Of a stretch of 64,000 nucleotides of DNA, positions 37,051 to 48,729 are shown piece by piece. The stretch's first letter is position 1; each line of letters opens with the position of its first letter. Origin of the DNA: Neurospora tetrasperma FGSC 2508 (taxonomy: Eukaryota > Ascomycota > Sordariomycetes > Sordariales > Sordariaceae); assembly GCF_000213175.1 (NCBI RefSeq), contig NW_009799179.1, forward strand, positions 8,078,705 to 8,142,704. Direction: 5' to 3'. Made by a program: the position numbers and the translations under genes. The notes beneath the pieces are model-generated. The model saw nothing but the letters and a program-made list of their open reading frames with translations. It was not told where the DNA came from and searched no databases.

Positions 37051-39884
37051 TCATTTCATAGTCCTCTCCACCAAATCCCTATACATATCCTTCAAATCCT
37101 GCACATCCGCCTTCAACTCATCCACCTCCTCGCTCTTCTCGCCCAACAGCTCCAGCGTCGTCTCATACCGCTCATTCACCTCCGCCACCTGCCGCTCCAG
37201 TTCAGCAACCCTCTCAGCCGCCTTCTTCTGATTCTCCATTTCGCCCATGAGCGCCACAATCTCCGCCCGTGCCTCGTCCCGCTGCTTGGAGATGCGTGCC
37301 AGCTCTTCGCGCACCGTCACCTTCTCGCTCTCAAGCTGGCGGATCTTGGCGCTCATGCGCTCCACGAGCTGGACTGAGGGCCCGGCGGCGATCGTGGACA
37401 CGGAGACCATGTCCTGCAATACGTTGTGCGGAGAGGAGGAGGAGTCGACGCTGTCGAAGCCCGTGTCGGAACGATGGAGCCCAGCGCGTGGGTGCTGGAT
37501 TTCGGGTGCGCCACCTGCGTCTGATGTTGGGTGAATCGCGGATAAGGGTATGACTGGAGGCATGGATTCTGTAGTGGGACTGAAGAGGGAGTTGCTTCCT
37601 GGTTGGGTGCTGCCAGAGGCAACTGATGTGCGGATCAGGCCGGGTTGGCCGGAGGGTCGACGGCTTACGTTTGCTCCCGTTGCCGCATCACCGTTACTTG
37701 ATGGGGCTGATGCCTTGCGGACCTTGTTGGAAAGGCCTTGGATGCCTAGGAAATCAGTGCTGTAGGTCCTTTGCGCTGTTGATAGTTGGGGTGATCCAGG
37801 CCCGCTACCCTCGTTCTTCAGGAATGGGCCGCCCGGGAGACCTTCTAACCAGGATCGTGGCCGGTTTCCTTGTGATTGGAGATCCCTTTCCCTTTCCTCT
37901 TTGATTGTTTCCTTCTCAGCCTCCCATGCCTGCTTCTGCTTCTCAAAATCGGCTCGCGCCTCTGCCAGGGCGGCTTCGGCTTCTTCTGCGCGCTTCTTGA
38001 GAGAGTCGAGTTGTGAGCGGTAGGACTCAACGTCTTCCTGGTTGGGAAGTTTGGTTTTGGCTTCTTCCAGCTCTTCCTCATTGCGTCTCGCTCGGAGGGC
38101 CTAGAGATTATCAGTATTCTGATTTGCAAAGGCATATGACTTCGAAATGTACTTACAGCTTCACGAGCCTTTCTGCGCATGTCAGACTCCCGCTGCAATG
38201 CTTCATCACGCTCCTTCTCGAGATTAACTATTCTCGACCGCAAAGTGGTCTCGATCCCTTGCCAGTTCTCGCTTGCAATCGAGTATTGACTTTGCAGGGT
38301 TTCCACCTGTCTAAGCAACTTGGCTTGGGAGTCTCCCGTTACGCCCGAGGAAGCTTCTTCAGCGCGGGTCCGCATAGCTTCCAGCTTACTTTCCATCATA
38401 TGGACTTCGGCCTTTAGCTCTAACTCCAAAGCCTTTGCCTTTTCGCTTGCTTTTTCAGCCTCTTTTCGAAGTTCATCAGCTTGCGCCTTGGCGCGGTCGG
38501 CCATCAGGTTCTTCTCGATCTTGAGAGCTTCCACGGATTCTTCCAATTCTGCTATCCGCCGCTGATCCTGTTCTCTTGCCTTGTCGTTGGCCTTTGCTGA
38601 CATGACATCGGCCTGTTCAGTAGCCTTTTGGATTTGTGATCGTAGTTCAGCGATGATAGTATCCTTGGACTTGACTTCCGGTCGCAAGTAGTTTAGCTCC
38701 CGTTGTGACTGGTCCAACCGTTTTTGGAGCTCATTCTGGTTCTTTTCGAGTTCGTCTGAGTGTCGAGCACGCTTGCGCAAGTTCTCTATTTCCCTGTCGG
38801 CCTTTTCCTTGGCCGCTTTAAGATTCCCCATCTCTTTTTCATCTTCGGCTTGTTTCTTTCGCAAGTTCTTCAAGATCGTCCGCAGCTTTTGTTCGTTACT
38901 AGCAAGATTCTTTCCTTCTTCCATCAGCTGGGCTATTTGTTGATCCTTCTCTGCAAGCTTCTTTTCAGCACTGCCAGCGGGTGCAGATAAAACCTCCTTG
39001 CGCGCCGCTGCGGATGCCTCCCTTGCAAGGTACTGGAGCTTGGCCTCCAAAGCATCGATTCGCTCTACGTAGGCGTGGATTTCGTCCTGGTTTTGCGGTC
39101 GCGTATCGTCCGATTTCGTTTCCTGGCCATCTGGACGTGCCCTCTCAATGACCTCAACGCTCTTCTTGGGTTCGGTCTTGGCGAGTATCTCCGCCGGTGC
39201 TTCCAATTTGCTTTCAGTCGTCGGGGCTTCATCCTCAGTGTTCTCTGGACGTGGCTGATCCGTCGAAGGCCTCACACTATCGGCTTTCTCAGAAACTAAC
39301 TGTGCTTCCACCTCCTTGATGCCGTCCGCTGAGTCCAGTGGTGCCACTGGCGGCTCCTGTGTTGTATCCTGCGATTTCCTGGGCGTGTCTACGGATGCGC
39401 GCGGCGAAGAAACGGCATTCGGACTGTCCTTAGCAGCGAAATTTGGTCTTTCGATGCTGTCGGTCGAGGCACGACTTGGGGCATCCATGCTCTGGCGTGG
39501 GCTCGCTTGTGTCGAGGATGACGTTCGATCGAGGTTCTTGCCGGCAGCCTTGGCGGCCACGGCCCTGGCCAACCGCTCTTGTAGACGATCATTGGTACGT
39601 GTCGAGGCTGTTCTCGATGGTGCTATAAGTAGCAAAGAGTGTCAGCCATATGTCCTGGACGGATGTACAAGTTTGGGTTCGAATGGAAGCATCCTACTTG
39701 GGCTGGCCTTTGCCGGTGATGGTGCCGGCGGAGGAGTGGCTGCTGGTTTGGACTCCTTGTTCTGCTGGGCGGCATCATCATAGTCATCGGCGAGAATGGT
39801 GTCTAGTTTGGCCTCGACTCCGGCGACGGCCTGGGATAAGAAGGAGCCCCATCTTGACGAGGCTTGTTTAGCGGGTGCTGCCAT
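37051..39884 (-). CDS. TMF1/Sgm1-like golgin (TATA element modulatory factor family)
   Basis: Coiled-coil golgins of the TMF1/Sgm1 family sit on the Golgi, bind Rab6/Ypt6 and capture vesicles. Exons 39884-39698, 39622-38157 and 38100-37051 give 900 residues; introns are 75 nt (GTAGGA..TAG) and 56 nt (GTAAGT..TAG). The N-terminus has SSRWGSFLSQAVAGVEAKLD, typical of the family. A Ser/Thr/Pro-rich region follows. From about residue 225 there is a long coiled coil that includes the TMF DNA-binding-like segment (EKDQQIAQLMEEGKNL, then LRTILKNLRKKQAEDE). The last 110 residues form the TATA-binding-like domain (PSVQLVERMSAKIRQLESEK to LKDMYRDLVERTMK), the Rab-binding end. The old name refers to the human protein's first description, not to transcription. 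Divergent from the ceramidase gene. Confidence 0.88.
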
Positions 39885-41656
39885 GTGATGGTGTGGCCAT
39901 CCAATGATGGCAGGTCAAGGCCGGGAATCGTGTTTGGAGTTGGTCAGGTACGGGTGGTTAACCGGCTGTCACATGGATCCGTCGTCGCAGTGGCCGTCGT
40001 CAGGGATTGTTGAATTGGTGAAGGACTGATGCCGGAATCCCTCGACACGTTTGTCGTTGTGTTAGGCTCGATGGTCTGTGTATCCGCAAAGGTCCGTCGA
40101 CGGCCGCCTCGTCAGAATCTCGAGGGTGATGTTGCCTGCTTCGGAGGATGCGCCGAGTTCTTGACATCCCAACGCGCCCCGGCTTTCTTCAAGGTAGTCG
40201 CCCCTGGTTACCTCTTCATCGACTTGGCTTTGTAAGTGTTAACAAATATCCACTTTCGGCTCGTGGCCCGAGGTATTGTAGAGACGGCTAGGGGATCATG
40301 GAAAGGTGACAAGTGGACAGACAGTCTGTCTCCAGCTGATGGCCCGGGTGCAGTTTGATTCCTGGGGTTACCTCTACGGTACCTCTACCTAGCAGGTGCC
40401 ACCCCCACTAAAGCCACTGTGGCATGCTGTATCTGCTCGCTGTACACTGGCAGTACAAGTTCGGCTGTGCATGCACGAGCCATCCGCTCGGATCCGGGCC
40501 GAGCGGGGCCGTTGCCGGGGGTTTGTGGACCCGCGTTTACAGGTTCCGTCTTTTCCAGGCTCGAGCCAGGCACATGTGACAGGAACCATCCTGCCGGTGT
40601 CTTCTCTGCTCATGTTTTTGTTTCGGTTTTGCCATATCAGTCGGCGATCAAGATACAATGATCACTTCGGGTCGCCAAAGACTCTGAGAGTGTCTGCCGG
40701 TTGTTCTCTCGAAAATGCTGGATATGGTATATATCCGTCACGTACGAGTCGAGGCGTCTAGTGGCATATTTATCGTTTCCAGCATCTACGCTTACGTACC
40801 TCTACCATGCAAGCAAAATCTTGCTGCTTTTCTAGTTTGGTCGAGCATTTGGTGACAATGTTGCGCCAGGCCGGACACTGATCCCGCATGGATCCTCGTC
40901 TAAACTCCTCTTTGGTAAATCAACTTTAACGCTCGGTTGTTGAGTTGTGTGAACTGCCCAACGTCGACATTTTTGGTGGATCCCGATCACCAAAGGTCTC
41001 AGATTTCGAGCAATGGTCTCGAATGTAGGGCGCTTCCTATTTGGAGGTCCACGGACCTTTTGTTCCTGTCCCAGGGCAGCATCCTTCCCCCAGATTTTTA
41101 CATATACTCGTAGTTCCAGTTGCAATTTTGATGTTTGACCTGTTGTGAGCAAAGAACAACCCGTTCCTGGCGTGCATGGTTCTGCGCTACTTTCTGTTTT
41201 CGTCGATTTTCGTACTGTTCCGAGATATCCGGCCTTTCTTGGTTTTCAATTTCACCGAAGCCAAGCCGGTTTTCTCTTGCTTGATCGATCACATCTTGCA
41301 TTTAGTTGCCCAAGATTTCAACTTTTTACTGTTTCGCTGCGATCCGCCATACCAGGACATCAGAGGCCCTCTCCGTGCTACATCACACATTGCCTTGTAG
41401 ATTTAGGGGCGTGGCTTATACGACCGACGAATAACACGGACATCTGGTACACTTACTGGCAGATTTGTTTCGACTACAGCAACGATTCTTCACTGCCACA
41501 ATACCCATCTGCAAGCTTCAGTTCACTTTACGGTTTCCAATCCAGCCACCCAGACCACCTTTTTGGTCGGGCTTGGCGCCATTCCAGGGTTCGGGGTGTT
41601 AGCTGTGCGTCTTATTTGCGGCGAGAGCCACGCTATTTGTTAAGCCACAAGTCAGA
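39885..41656. promoter_or_regulatory. Divergent intergenic region, TMF-like gene and ceramidase
   Basis: 1.77 kb of ordinary composition. Several frames are open for 60-190 codons, but none has fungal-like protein content, known motifs or supporting splice sites. It most likely holds the two promoters and 5' UTRs, possibly with upstream ORFs in the ceramidase leader. Confidence 0.5.
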
Positions 41657-42853
41657 ATGTCGATACTTCAGATTCCTTATCGGGAAGGCCGTGATGGCTT
41701 CTGGGGAGAGCAAACATCAACCTTGAACTGGTGTGAAGAGGTACCTAAATCACACCAGTTACAGCCCGCTTTGACCCGCGAGACTCACCATGAATCTGAC
41801 ATAGGATTACAACATCACATACTATTGCGCCGAGCTGGTCAACACATTGACCAACTTAATGTTTATGTGGCTTGGAGTCAAGGGGTTACGCAATGTCCTT
41901 GAGTTTAAGCATTCGCCCATTTTCATCCTTGCCTATGTTGGCTACCTGGTGGTTGGCCTCGGCTCCATGGCGTTCCATGCAACTCTTAAGTGTAAGTGAG
42001 CTATTGTTTTGTCATGGTGTTATTGTAAATATGCTAACAAACAATCTAAGATGAGATGCAACTCGCCGATGAGCTACCCATGATTTATACCGTCTTTATC
42101 ATGTGTTATGCCACATTCTCCTACAAGAGATCCCCCAGGACCCAATTACTGATTGCCTCGATCATGGTTGGGCTTGGTATCTTCATCACTGTAAGTAAAT
42201 CATGATATCTCTTGGGGGGAAACGGAGCTGACCTAGATGTTTAGGTTTATTATCTTTATGCGAAAAACCCAGTTTTCCATCAGGTGGCATTTGCCCTAAT
42301 CACCGCAACCACCATCTTCCGCGGCTTCTACGTTATGGAGTATCAGTTGAGGCCGCAGCTTAGGGAGAGAAATCCTACCGCGTGCAGCCGGATTATGCGC
42401 GAGATGTGGACGTTGGCATTGGTTTGTAAGTGATGCCCAACCTCCCGGTTTTAATGAGGACTACACTAATACTTGGAACAAAATAGCCATTATCACCTTT
42501 GTCGGCGGTTTCCTTATCTGGAACATGGACAACATCTTCTGCAGACATCTCACCACCGCAAAGAACCAGCTGCAACTCCCTTGGTCGATTGTACTTGAAG
42601 GTCATGGATGGTGGCATATCCTGACTGGCCTAGGTGGTAAGTGCATCCCATAGCCGAAAGACGGCTCTATCGCTGTGGTTTCTTTTTGACTGACACTTGC
42701 TCCTATATAGCATACGAAATGATTCTCTGGCGCATCTGGCTGGTTCGTTGCCTCAGCGGCGAGGAGGAGAAATTCATGCTTGATTGGCGGCCTTGGAGGT
42801 CTATTCCTCAGGTCGTTCCCAGGACTCACAAGGGTGCAACCAAGAGCAGCTGA
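41657..42853 (+). CDS. Alkaline ceramidase (Ypc1/Ydc1/ACER family)
   Basis: This membrane enzyme of the ER/Golgi cleaves (phyto/dihydro)ceramide to sphingoid base and fatty acid. Six exons (41657-41740, 41805-41991, 42051-42190, 42245-42425, 42487-42636, 42711-42853) give 294 residues, the usual size. Five introns of 54-74 nt all have GT..AG ends and keep the frame. Motifs: GFWGEQTSTLNWCEEDY at the N-terminus; GSMAFHATLKYEMQLADELP with the catalytic-site His and Asp; and GHGWWHILTGLGAYE near the end with the second metal-binding His pair. Between them lie several hydrophobic helices (the family has seven). The metal-site residues known from ACER3 (Ser, Asp, three His) all appear to be present. 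Confidence 0.94.
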
Positions 42854-43610
42854 TAATATCTGGCAAGAGGGCAAGCGTCCTTAGATAATAGACTAAAGAT
42901 CGATTTAAGAGGATTAGCGAAGATAGTATGATCATCTTGTTGGTAGGATAATGGGACCAGGCACGAATGTAGGCCACTCCTGGTGAACCGATCACGGTCA
43001 CTTTTTTTCGAGTACAAGTCGATCCGAGGGCAGGGGAGCAGTGAAACACTGATAACTCCGAGTCGCTATCAACATAATTTTCGAGAAGAAAGTCAATGAA
43101 GAGAGTGAGTATCGGCATAATGGGTAGTACCGCAAAACTGTCCGTTTGTTGAGGATCAACTGCGACCACAAAGACGATGTCTTCGCAGTAGAAGCTGTGG
43201 AGGCATAGGGTATCGTGGAAATAAACACCTCGATTGAGATAAAGGAACCAATGGAAGCATACATCGGTAGTTGCCCATAGAGATACAATGGAACATGGCA
43301 AGTTGTAATTTGCAAGAAGCTTGTTGCTTGTTGTGTTGGAAGAACTAAAGACAACTGAAACGGACCCTGAGTGCATCGAACAAAGACATGTGCGGATAGG
43401 CGATAAACACACTGTGCTTTCCAGCGCATCACCACTGCACTGTCCAAACTGAGGGTCGCGGCCGCCAACGTTTCCCTCACAGAACAGCTTCCCCCCTTTT
43501 GGACTTTCAGATTCAAAACACCCAGACAGCGACAATTCAACCCAGTTGAGGATCAAATCACCGATTATACCCTTGTTCCTCACCTAATCTCTCAGACCGC
43601 AACCGCAACA
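42854..43610. other. Region between ceramidase and prefoldin subunit 1
   Basis: 757 bases holding the ceramidase 3' UTR and the prefoldin promoter. The minus strand is open for about 780 bases (42801-43583) but has no ATG near its start and no recognisable domain; I regard it as chance. Confidence 0.55.
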
Positions 43611-44156
43611 ATGTCCATTTCCAACGAAGCTCTTCAAAAGGTGAGCCGGGCATCAACCACTTCAATGACGCTTTGCAGTGAAGCTCTGACATCGACCCCA
43701 ATGACATAGCTGGTCCGTGAGATCGAAGCGCAGTCGATCGCGGCTCAGCAACAAATTGGTCTCGTCCGCACCCAGCAGGCATCCAAGCAGCGTGAAATGC
43801 GTCTGGCCCAGCTCACACGGAATGAGCTCGCCACGTTGCCCGAGACCACTGCCGTGTATGAGGGCGTTGGGAAGATGTACGTACTACCTCTTGATCATCA
43901 CCTTTACAAACCGACGACCACAGGACACCACGTCCCGGGTGGCCACACCGATTTCCTAACGACACACTCACCAAAAAAAACAAACAGGTTCGTCTCCGTC
44001 CCTGTCCCGGCATTGAAGGATAGGTTGAGCACCGAGATGAAGGAGATGGAGACCGAGGTGGAGAACCTGGGCAAGAGGTTGCACTACCTCGAGACGACAG
44101 CGAAGAACAGCCAGGAGCATATCGAGAAGATGCTCAAGGGTGGTGGACAGGCTTAA
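43611..44156 (+). CDS. Prefoldin subunit 1 (beta-type)
   Basis: Prefoldin is a hexameric cytosolic chaperone that hands unfolded actin and tubulin to the CCT chaperonin; Pfd1 is a beta-type subunit. Exons 43611-43640, 43710-43876 and 43988-44156 give 121 residues, the usual size. The sequence runs MSISNEALQKLVREIEAQS, a first coiled-coil helix (QQIGLVRTQQASKQREMRLA), the beta-hairpin region (TTAVYEGVGKMFVSVPV), and a second helix (MEVENLGKRLHYLET-type, ending EHIEKMLKGGGQA). Intron 2 (111 nt) is a multiple of three and has no stop in frame, so an unspliced message would insert 37 residues within the hairpin; the spliced form fits the family. Confidence 0.9.
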
Positions 44157-46362
44157 AGGGGAGCTGGGGAGCTGGGTGTCGTTCAGGGACTTAAAGCGCG
44201 AGAAGGAAGGGAGGCTGTTGCTTGAAGCGCCGATGAGTTTGGCGCTCACAAGTTTCAACAGGGGAAACGTTATCGATGTCCCTGGAAATAGGAATCGGTA
44301 GGGCGGACTATAAAATATTTTTCTTTATGCCAACGGCACCGTGTCTATCACATTCAGCGGTCGGGAACAGATATCCCTTGAGCTTGGAGGTCCAGTTTGT
44401 GTCGTTGCTATATGTACACTAGCTGTGTATGGGGATGGCCCGCCCGCCTGCGTGCCAATCGAACAGTATCATATGCCGTTATACGCGGCTGTGTACAGTG
44501 TATACTACACTAATAAACACTGTGGAGTCTATCCGGGTAGAGGTAGTTATAGCTGGCGCTTAAATCCCAGCGGATGGAGGAGTGGCGGCCCAAGTCCCGG
44601 CCGAGCTCGGCAGCAGGGCACGGTGCCCAACCTGGAAGCTCTAGAAGATTGAGCGAGATGGGATGGGGTTGAGGTATTGGGTGCGTCACGATGTTACAAA
44701 CATATTTCGATGTTGGGAGATACGACATAGCGTACGGTTGCCTATCATGACAGCACTTTCAGTGTCACCGGCGGCGCGCCTTACCTTGAATTTTTGTGTT
44801 CACATGCTGATATTATCATTTTTCATCAAGATTGGTGGCTGCTACGAATCACCACGCCCGATTCATCACAGCAACTGAAGCTCCGGTGGGGCCATCTTTC
44901 GGTCGAAAACCACTCGGCAGCCATTTCCTCGAGCAGTCGGAATGCCCTCACACTGTTCCCGTACGGACGCCTCAATTCTTTCTTGCACATTGATCTCGAT
45001 ATCTTGGGTCCTTGAGGTAACACCCGGCTGACAGCTAAGGACCGTGTTCCTTGGAAACAGACATCTGAAAGACACAAGCCTGGCAGCTAGATTCGATCCG
45101 CTGCCAAGACCCGGTTACTGCACGCTTCATGCACCTGGGTACAGCCCCTCACTTTTAGCCCTATGCATGGCGACTTTCAGCGACGGCATTCCCGAGTTTC
45201 GGGTTGATAACAGCGTTCGCACATTTTTCACATTGAAAAGTCGACGAGGAAGAAAACAATCGAGTTTCACTAGATGCTCAGTCGCCAACAGAGAGAGCTC
45301 TTTCAGACTGTGAGACCGTCACTACGGAATGTACACAGAAGCACAACATGTCTGGTTTACCCGACGCGGAAGATACCAGTCACAGCAGCTCATAGGACCC
45401 TCAAGCTAGAGCCGATGATTGTCGTTGGCGAGGCTCAGCTCTAAACCCAACCACAGCCCGTGAAACCCCTCCTTTGCGGGTACTGTCGTCTCAGACCCTT
45501 CTGCGCGACTTGTTCGTCCTCTACTCGGCATTGGAAAGTGGCTTTGCTTTTTTTCCACTGAAGGGATGGAGAATCTGGATTCTGGATCTTGGGATCTTCA
45601 CCGTCCACATTCCACAAACCTCCACCACCGACCCGTCCAGATCACGTTCTGAGACCTTTTCTTGTCAGCACCTTGTCTATCGCTTGCCCATCTCTGGTCC
45701 ATTCACTGGCTCATCATGCCGCCTATGGGCGTCTGGGACATGCAACCGCTAGGGTTGTTGCCGGACCACCCACCCGCTTTTGGACCAACCACAGCCAGGC
45801 CACCGTGAGAAACGAGTGAGAGGGCGTGATCACCGTTGCTAGCCCCTCCAGTATCTTCTGGCCTTCTTGTCGGCTCCATGGTTCGGCGGCTGTGTGGCAC
45901 ATGCCGCATCACCCGTCGTGTTTTGATTGTGTCCGAGGGTGTGGTCCGTCTGGGAATACCTGCTTGCCTACCAGACTGAGTAAAAACCCGTACACACTGT
46001 GTCGTTAACGTGTCTGGCCGGGGCCGAGCTGACCCAGCCCAACCATGCCTCATGGGTCCATTGAGACCTTCCCTCCTGATGCTCTCCCATGCTACCTTCC
46101 ATGCCCCCCTGCGCTAGACCACAGAGCAAGTGGTGCGTCACACCCCGCCCTCAAGTAGTGTAAAACCGGGCTTTTATATTCCTTCTGGGCCCCTCCATGT
46201 GCCGCTTTTCTCTCTCGAGCCTGATCTCTTTTGCGACAAACCACCCACAGTGAGCCTTTCCTCCTCCAGTCCTGTCTCACTGTCACCTCAGTCAGTGTCA
46301 GTTTGGCTCCAGTCGTCTCACCCGAAACCCCATTCACCCATATCCAAATAAGTGTCGACAAG
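44157..46362. promoter_or_regulatory. Long intergenic region upstream of the coiled-coil gene
   Basis: 2.2 kb without a supported gene. The part near 46,100-46,360 is C/T-rich (CCTCCAGTCCTGTCTCACTG) and looks like a fungal 5' leader. A TATA-like TTTTATATT lies near 46,173. I looked for tRNA and 5S rRNA features and saw none. Confidence 0.5.
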
Positions 46363-48729
46363 ATGAGCCGCGCTGCTAGTCGTCACCATTACGACTATAG
46401 CGACGAGGAGTCGTTGGCGTCCACGGGCATCGACATCCGTGTCCATCGGGCGCCGCCTCCTGGCATGGTCCGTCCTCCTCCCAGGTCGCCTTCGCCCGAT
46501 CGCACCCACCGTGGCCCTACCTACATCCAGTCCGTATCCCGGTCCGACTTTGGCGGCCCATCCCGAGTACCTTACTGGGAGCAACGCGCTCCTTCTGTTG
46601 TCAATGAGCGCACTCTCGTGGCTACTCACGCCCACCAGAGCCGCTCACGGTCGCGTGCAGGGTCGCGCGAGCGCCCCTCTCCTCCCGTTGGCATGGTCGT
46701 CCCAGCACCTCCCTCTCCTGCGACCAAGGGACCGGTTGTGGTTCAGAACATCATCGGCCGCGGCCATCACAGCTCCTCTGATTATTCGTCTGACTCGGAA
46801 CCTGATTACCATGTTCATGCTGGCCTCAGCAAGCGGGACCGCAAGTCTCACAGCCGTGGTGCACACAGCCGCGCCCGTAGCCGGTCGTCGAGCGGCGAAA
46901 GCAACTTTGACGACGCCCATACCAAATGGGAGCTGGAGAGAATGAAGGCCGAGCTCGCGGCCATGAGGTCCGCCAACGAACAGAAGAAGCAGAGTCTCAC
47001 TCAAGAAAAGTACCACGAAGAGGAGATCGAGCTGGTCAAGGCCCGGGAAAAGTTGGCCACGATCAGACTCGAGGAGGAGCGGAGCAGGTCCGCTTACGAC
47101 CAGGAAAAGTCACTCCGTCTGCGCGATGCCGAGGCCAAGCTTGAGCGCCTCGAGCGTGCTGCCGAGGAGAAGCGATTCCAGGCCGAGCACGACAAGGATG
47201 TGGACTACCACCAGACCAAGCTCCAGCTCGAGCTGATCCGGCACAAGGAGGACGAGGAACGCCAGCTGGGCCACATGAAGGAACAGCAATCGCTCCATGA
47301 AGCCAAGTTCCAGCTGGACCTCATCAGGCGTAAGGAGGAGGAGCGCCGCCTCCAAGAGCAGCACGAAGAGCACGATCAGCTCTACCAAGCCAAGGTGCAG
47401 CTCGACCTCATGAGGCGCAAGGAGGAAGAGTCTCGGGAGCGTGACAAGTACAAGGAGCACGACGAGCTGGCCGTCTCCAAGTTCCAGCTGGACCTCGTCA
47501 AGCGCAAAGAGGAAGAGGCCCGCCACCTGGAGGAGGAGCGGAAGAAGGAGGCCGCGTTCGAGAAGCAGCAGCAACTCGCGCAGGCCAAGTACGAGCTTGA
47601 AATGATCAAGCGGCGCGAGGAGGAGCGCCGCCGCGAAGAAGAAGAACACCGCCGTGAGATGGAGTACGAGAAGCAGCACCAGCTGCACGAAGCCAAGTTC
47701 CACCTGGACATGATCCGGCGGCAGGAGGAGGAGCGGCGCCGTGCAGCGGCTCGCGAGGAAGAAGAAAAACTCATTCGCGCCAAGGAGAGGCTCGAGCGGC
47801 TGGAACGCGAGGAGGAAGAGGAGCGCAAGCAGAAGAAGCTCGAGGAGGAGCTGGAGCTGCGCAAGGCCAAGGAGGAGCTCGATCGCATGCGCAGGGAGAA
47901 GGAAAAGAAGGAGGAGGAGGAGCGCTTGCGTCGCGAGTACGAGCTCAAGCGGCTAGAGGAAGAGAGGAAGGCGGAAGAAGAACGGAAGCGTAAGCAGGAA
48001 GAGGAGGAGGCGGCCGTGGCCCGCTGGAAGGCTAAGGAGGCCGAGCGGCTGGCCAAGGAGCAGGAGGAGAAGGAGAGGATGGAGAGGGAGTACCAGCGCC
48101 GCCTGCAGGAGGATCTGATCAACTCCGGTCTGGACGAGAAGGCTATCGCGGCCATTCTCAAGAAGGAGAAGATCAAGAAGGAGAAGAAGGGCAGCGATAG
48201 TGACAGCGACAGTGAGAAGGAGGCCAAGAAGCAAGGACAGATTGCTCGTCCTACCTATACTCGCATGTCTCTGCGCCATCTCGACGTCGAAACCCTCTAC
48301 CACTTCAAGATCGATTTTGAATATGATGCTGTACGTATTTCCCCCACCCCCAACAGTATCCCATTTTCCCATTTCCAAATCACTAACGCCCCATCCCCCC
48401 AAAAACAGGAACCAGGCTACGTCCTAATCAAGCGCTGGGTGCCGGAATGGGAGCAGCAACAACTCTGGGACCACACGCGCCAGATCCGCACCGTAGTGAC
48501 CAAGGAGGTATCCGAAACTCTGGTCATCAAAGACAAGAGAGACAAGCACCGCGAACGCTCGCACTCGCGCCATCACAGCCACAGCCATTCGAGGAGCAGC
48601 CACCATAGACACAGCGGTAGTCATCTTGACGACGACCAGTTCGAGTTTGTGCGTAAGAAGAGCAGCACCAGACATCGCAGCAAGAGCCCTAGCTTGTTGA
48701 TGTATTTGGCTGGTGGACGGCCTTCATGA
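46363..48729 (+). CDS. Long coiled-coil protein with conserved fungal C-terminal domain (DUF8035-like)
   Basis: Exons 46363-48330 and 48409-48729, joined across a 78-nt intron (GTACGT, branch ACTAAC, CAG), give 762 residues. The N-terminal 185 residues are disordered, rich in Arg/Ser/Pro (HQSRSRSRAGSRERPSPP). Residues about 187-610 form a charged coiled coil made of repeated units with the pattern AKxQLDLIRRKEEER (AKFQLDLIRRKEEERR, AKVQLDLMRRKEEES, SKFQLDLVKRKEEEA, AKYELEMIKRREEER, AKFHLDMIRRQEEER). The C-terminal part after YTRMSLRHLDVETLYHF has YVLIKRWVPEWEQQQLWDHT, a motif I know from uncharacterised filamentous-fungal proteins (DUF8035, from memory). It ends in a His/Ser/Arg-rich tail. 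Function is unknown; a scaffold role is a guess. Confidence 0.85.
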   Translation: MSRAASRHHYDYSDEESLASTGIDIRVHRAPPPGMVRPPPRSPSPDRTHRGPTYIQSVSRSDFGGPSRVPYWEQRAPSVVNERTLVATHAHQSRSRSRAGSRERPSPPVGMVVPAPPSPATKGPVVVQNIIGRGHHSSSDYSSDSEPDYHVHAGLSKRDRKSHSRGAHSRARSRSSSGESNFDDAHTKWELERMKAELAAMRSANEQKKQSLTQEKYHEEEIELVKAREKLATIRLEEERSRSAYDQEKSLRLRDAEAKLERLERAAEEKRFQAEHDKDVDYHQTKLQLELIRHKEDEERQLGHMKEQQSLHEAKFQLDLIRRKEEERRLQEQHEEHDQLYQAKVQLDLMRRKEEESRERDKYKEHDELAVSKFQLDLVKRKEEEARHLEEERKKEAAFEKQQQLAQAKYELEMIKRREEERRREEEEHRREMEYEKQHQLHEAKFHLDMIRRQEEERRRAAAREEEEKLIRAKERLERLEREEEEERKQKKLEEELELRKAKEELDRMRREKEKKEEEERLRREYELKRLEEERKAEEERKRKQEEEEAAVARWKAKEAERLAKEQEEKERMEREYQRRLQEDLINSGLDEKAIAAILKKEKIKKEKKGSDSDSDSEKEAKKQGQIARPTYTRMSLRHLDVETLYHFKIDFEYDAVRISPTPNSIPFSHFQITNAPSPQKQEPGYVLIKRWVPEWEQQQLWDHTRQIRTVVTKEVSETLVIKDKRDKHRERSHSRHHSHSHSRSSHHRHSGSHLDDDQFEFVRKKSSTRHRSKSPSLLMYLAGGRPS

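Noticed and set aside
41145-41726. Plus-strand frame of 193 codons before the ceramidase
   Set aside because: It runs out of frame into ceramidase exon 1, and composition is not that of a protein; likely 5' leader.
42801-43583. Open minus-strand frame of 260 codons between ceramidase and prefoldin
   Set aside because: It has no ATG near its start, overlaps the ceramidase 3' end and resembles no protein family; kept as intergenic.
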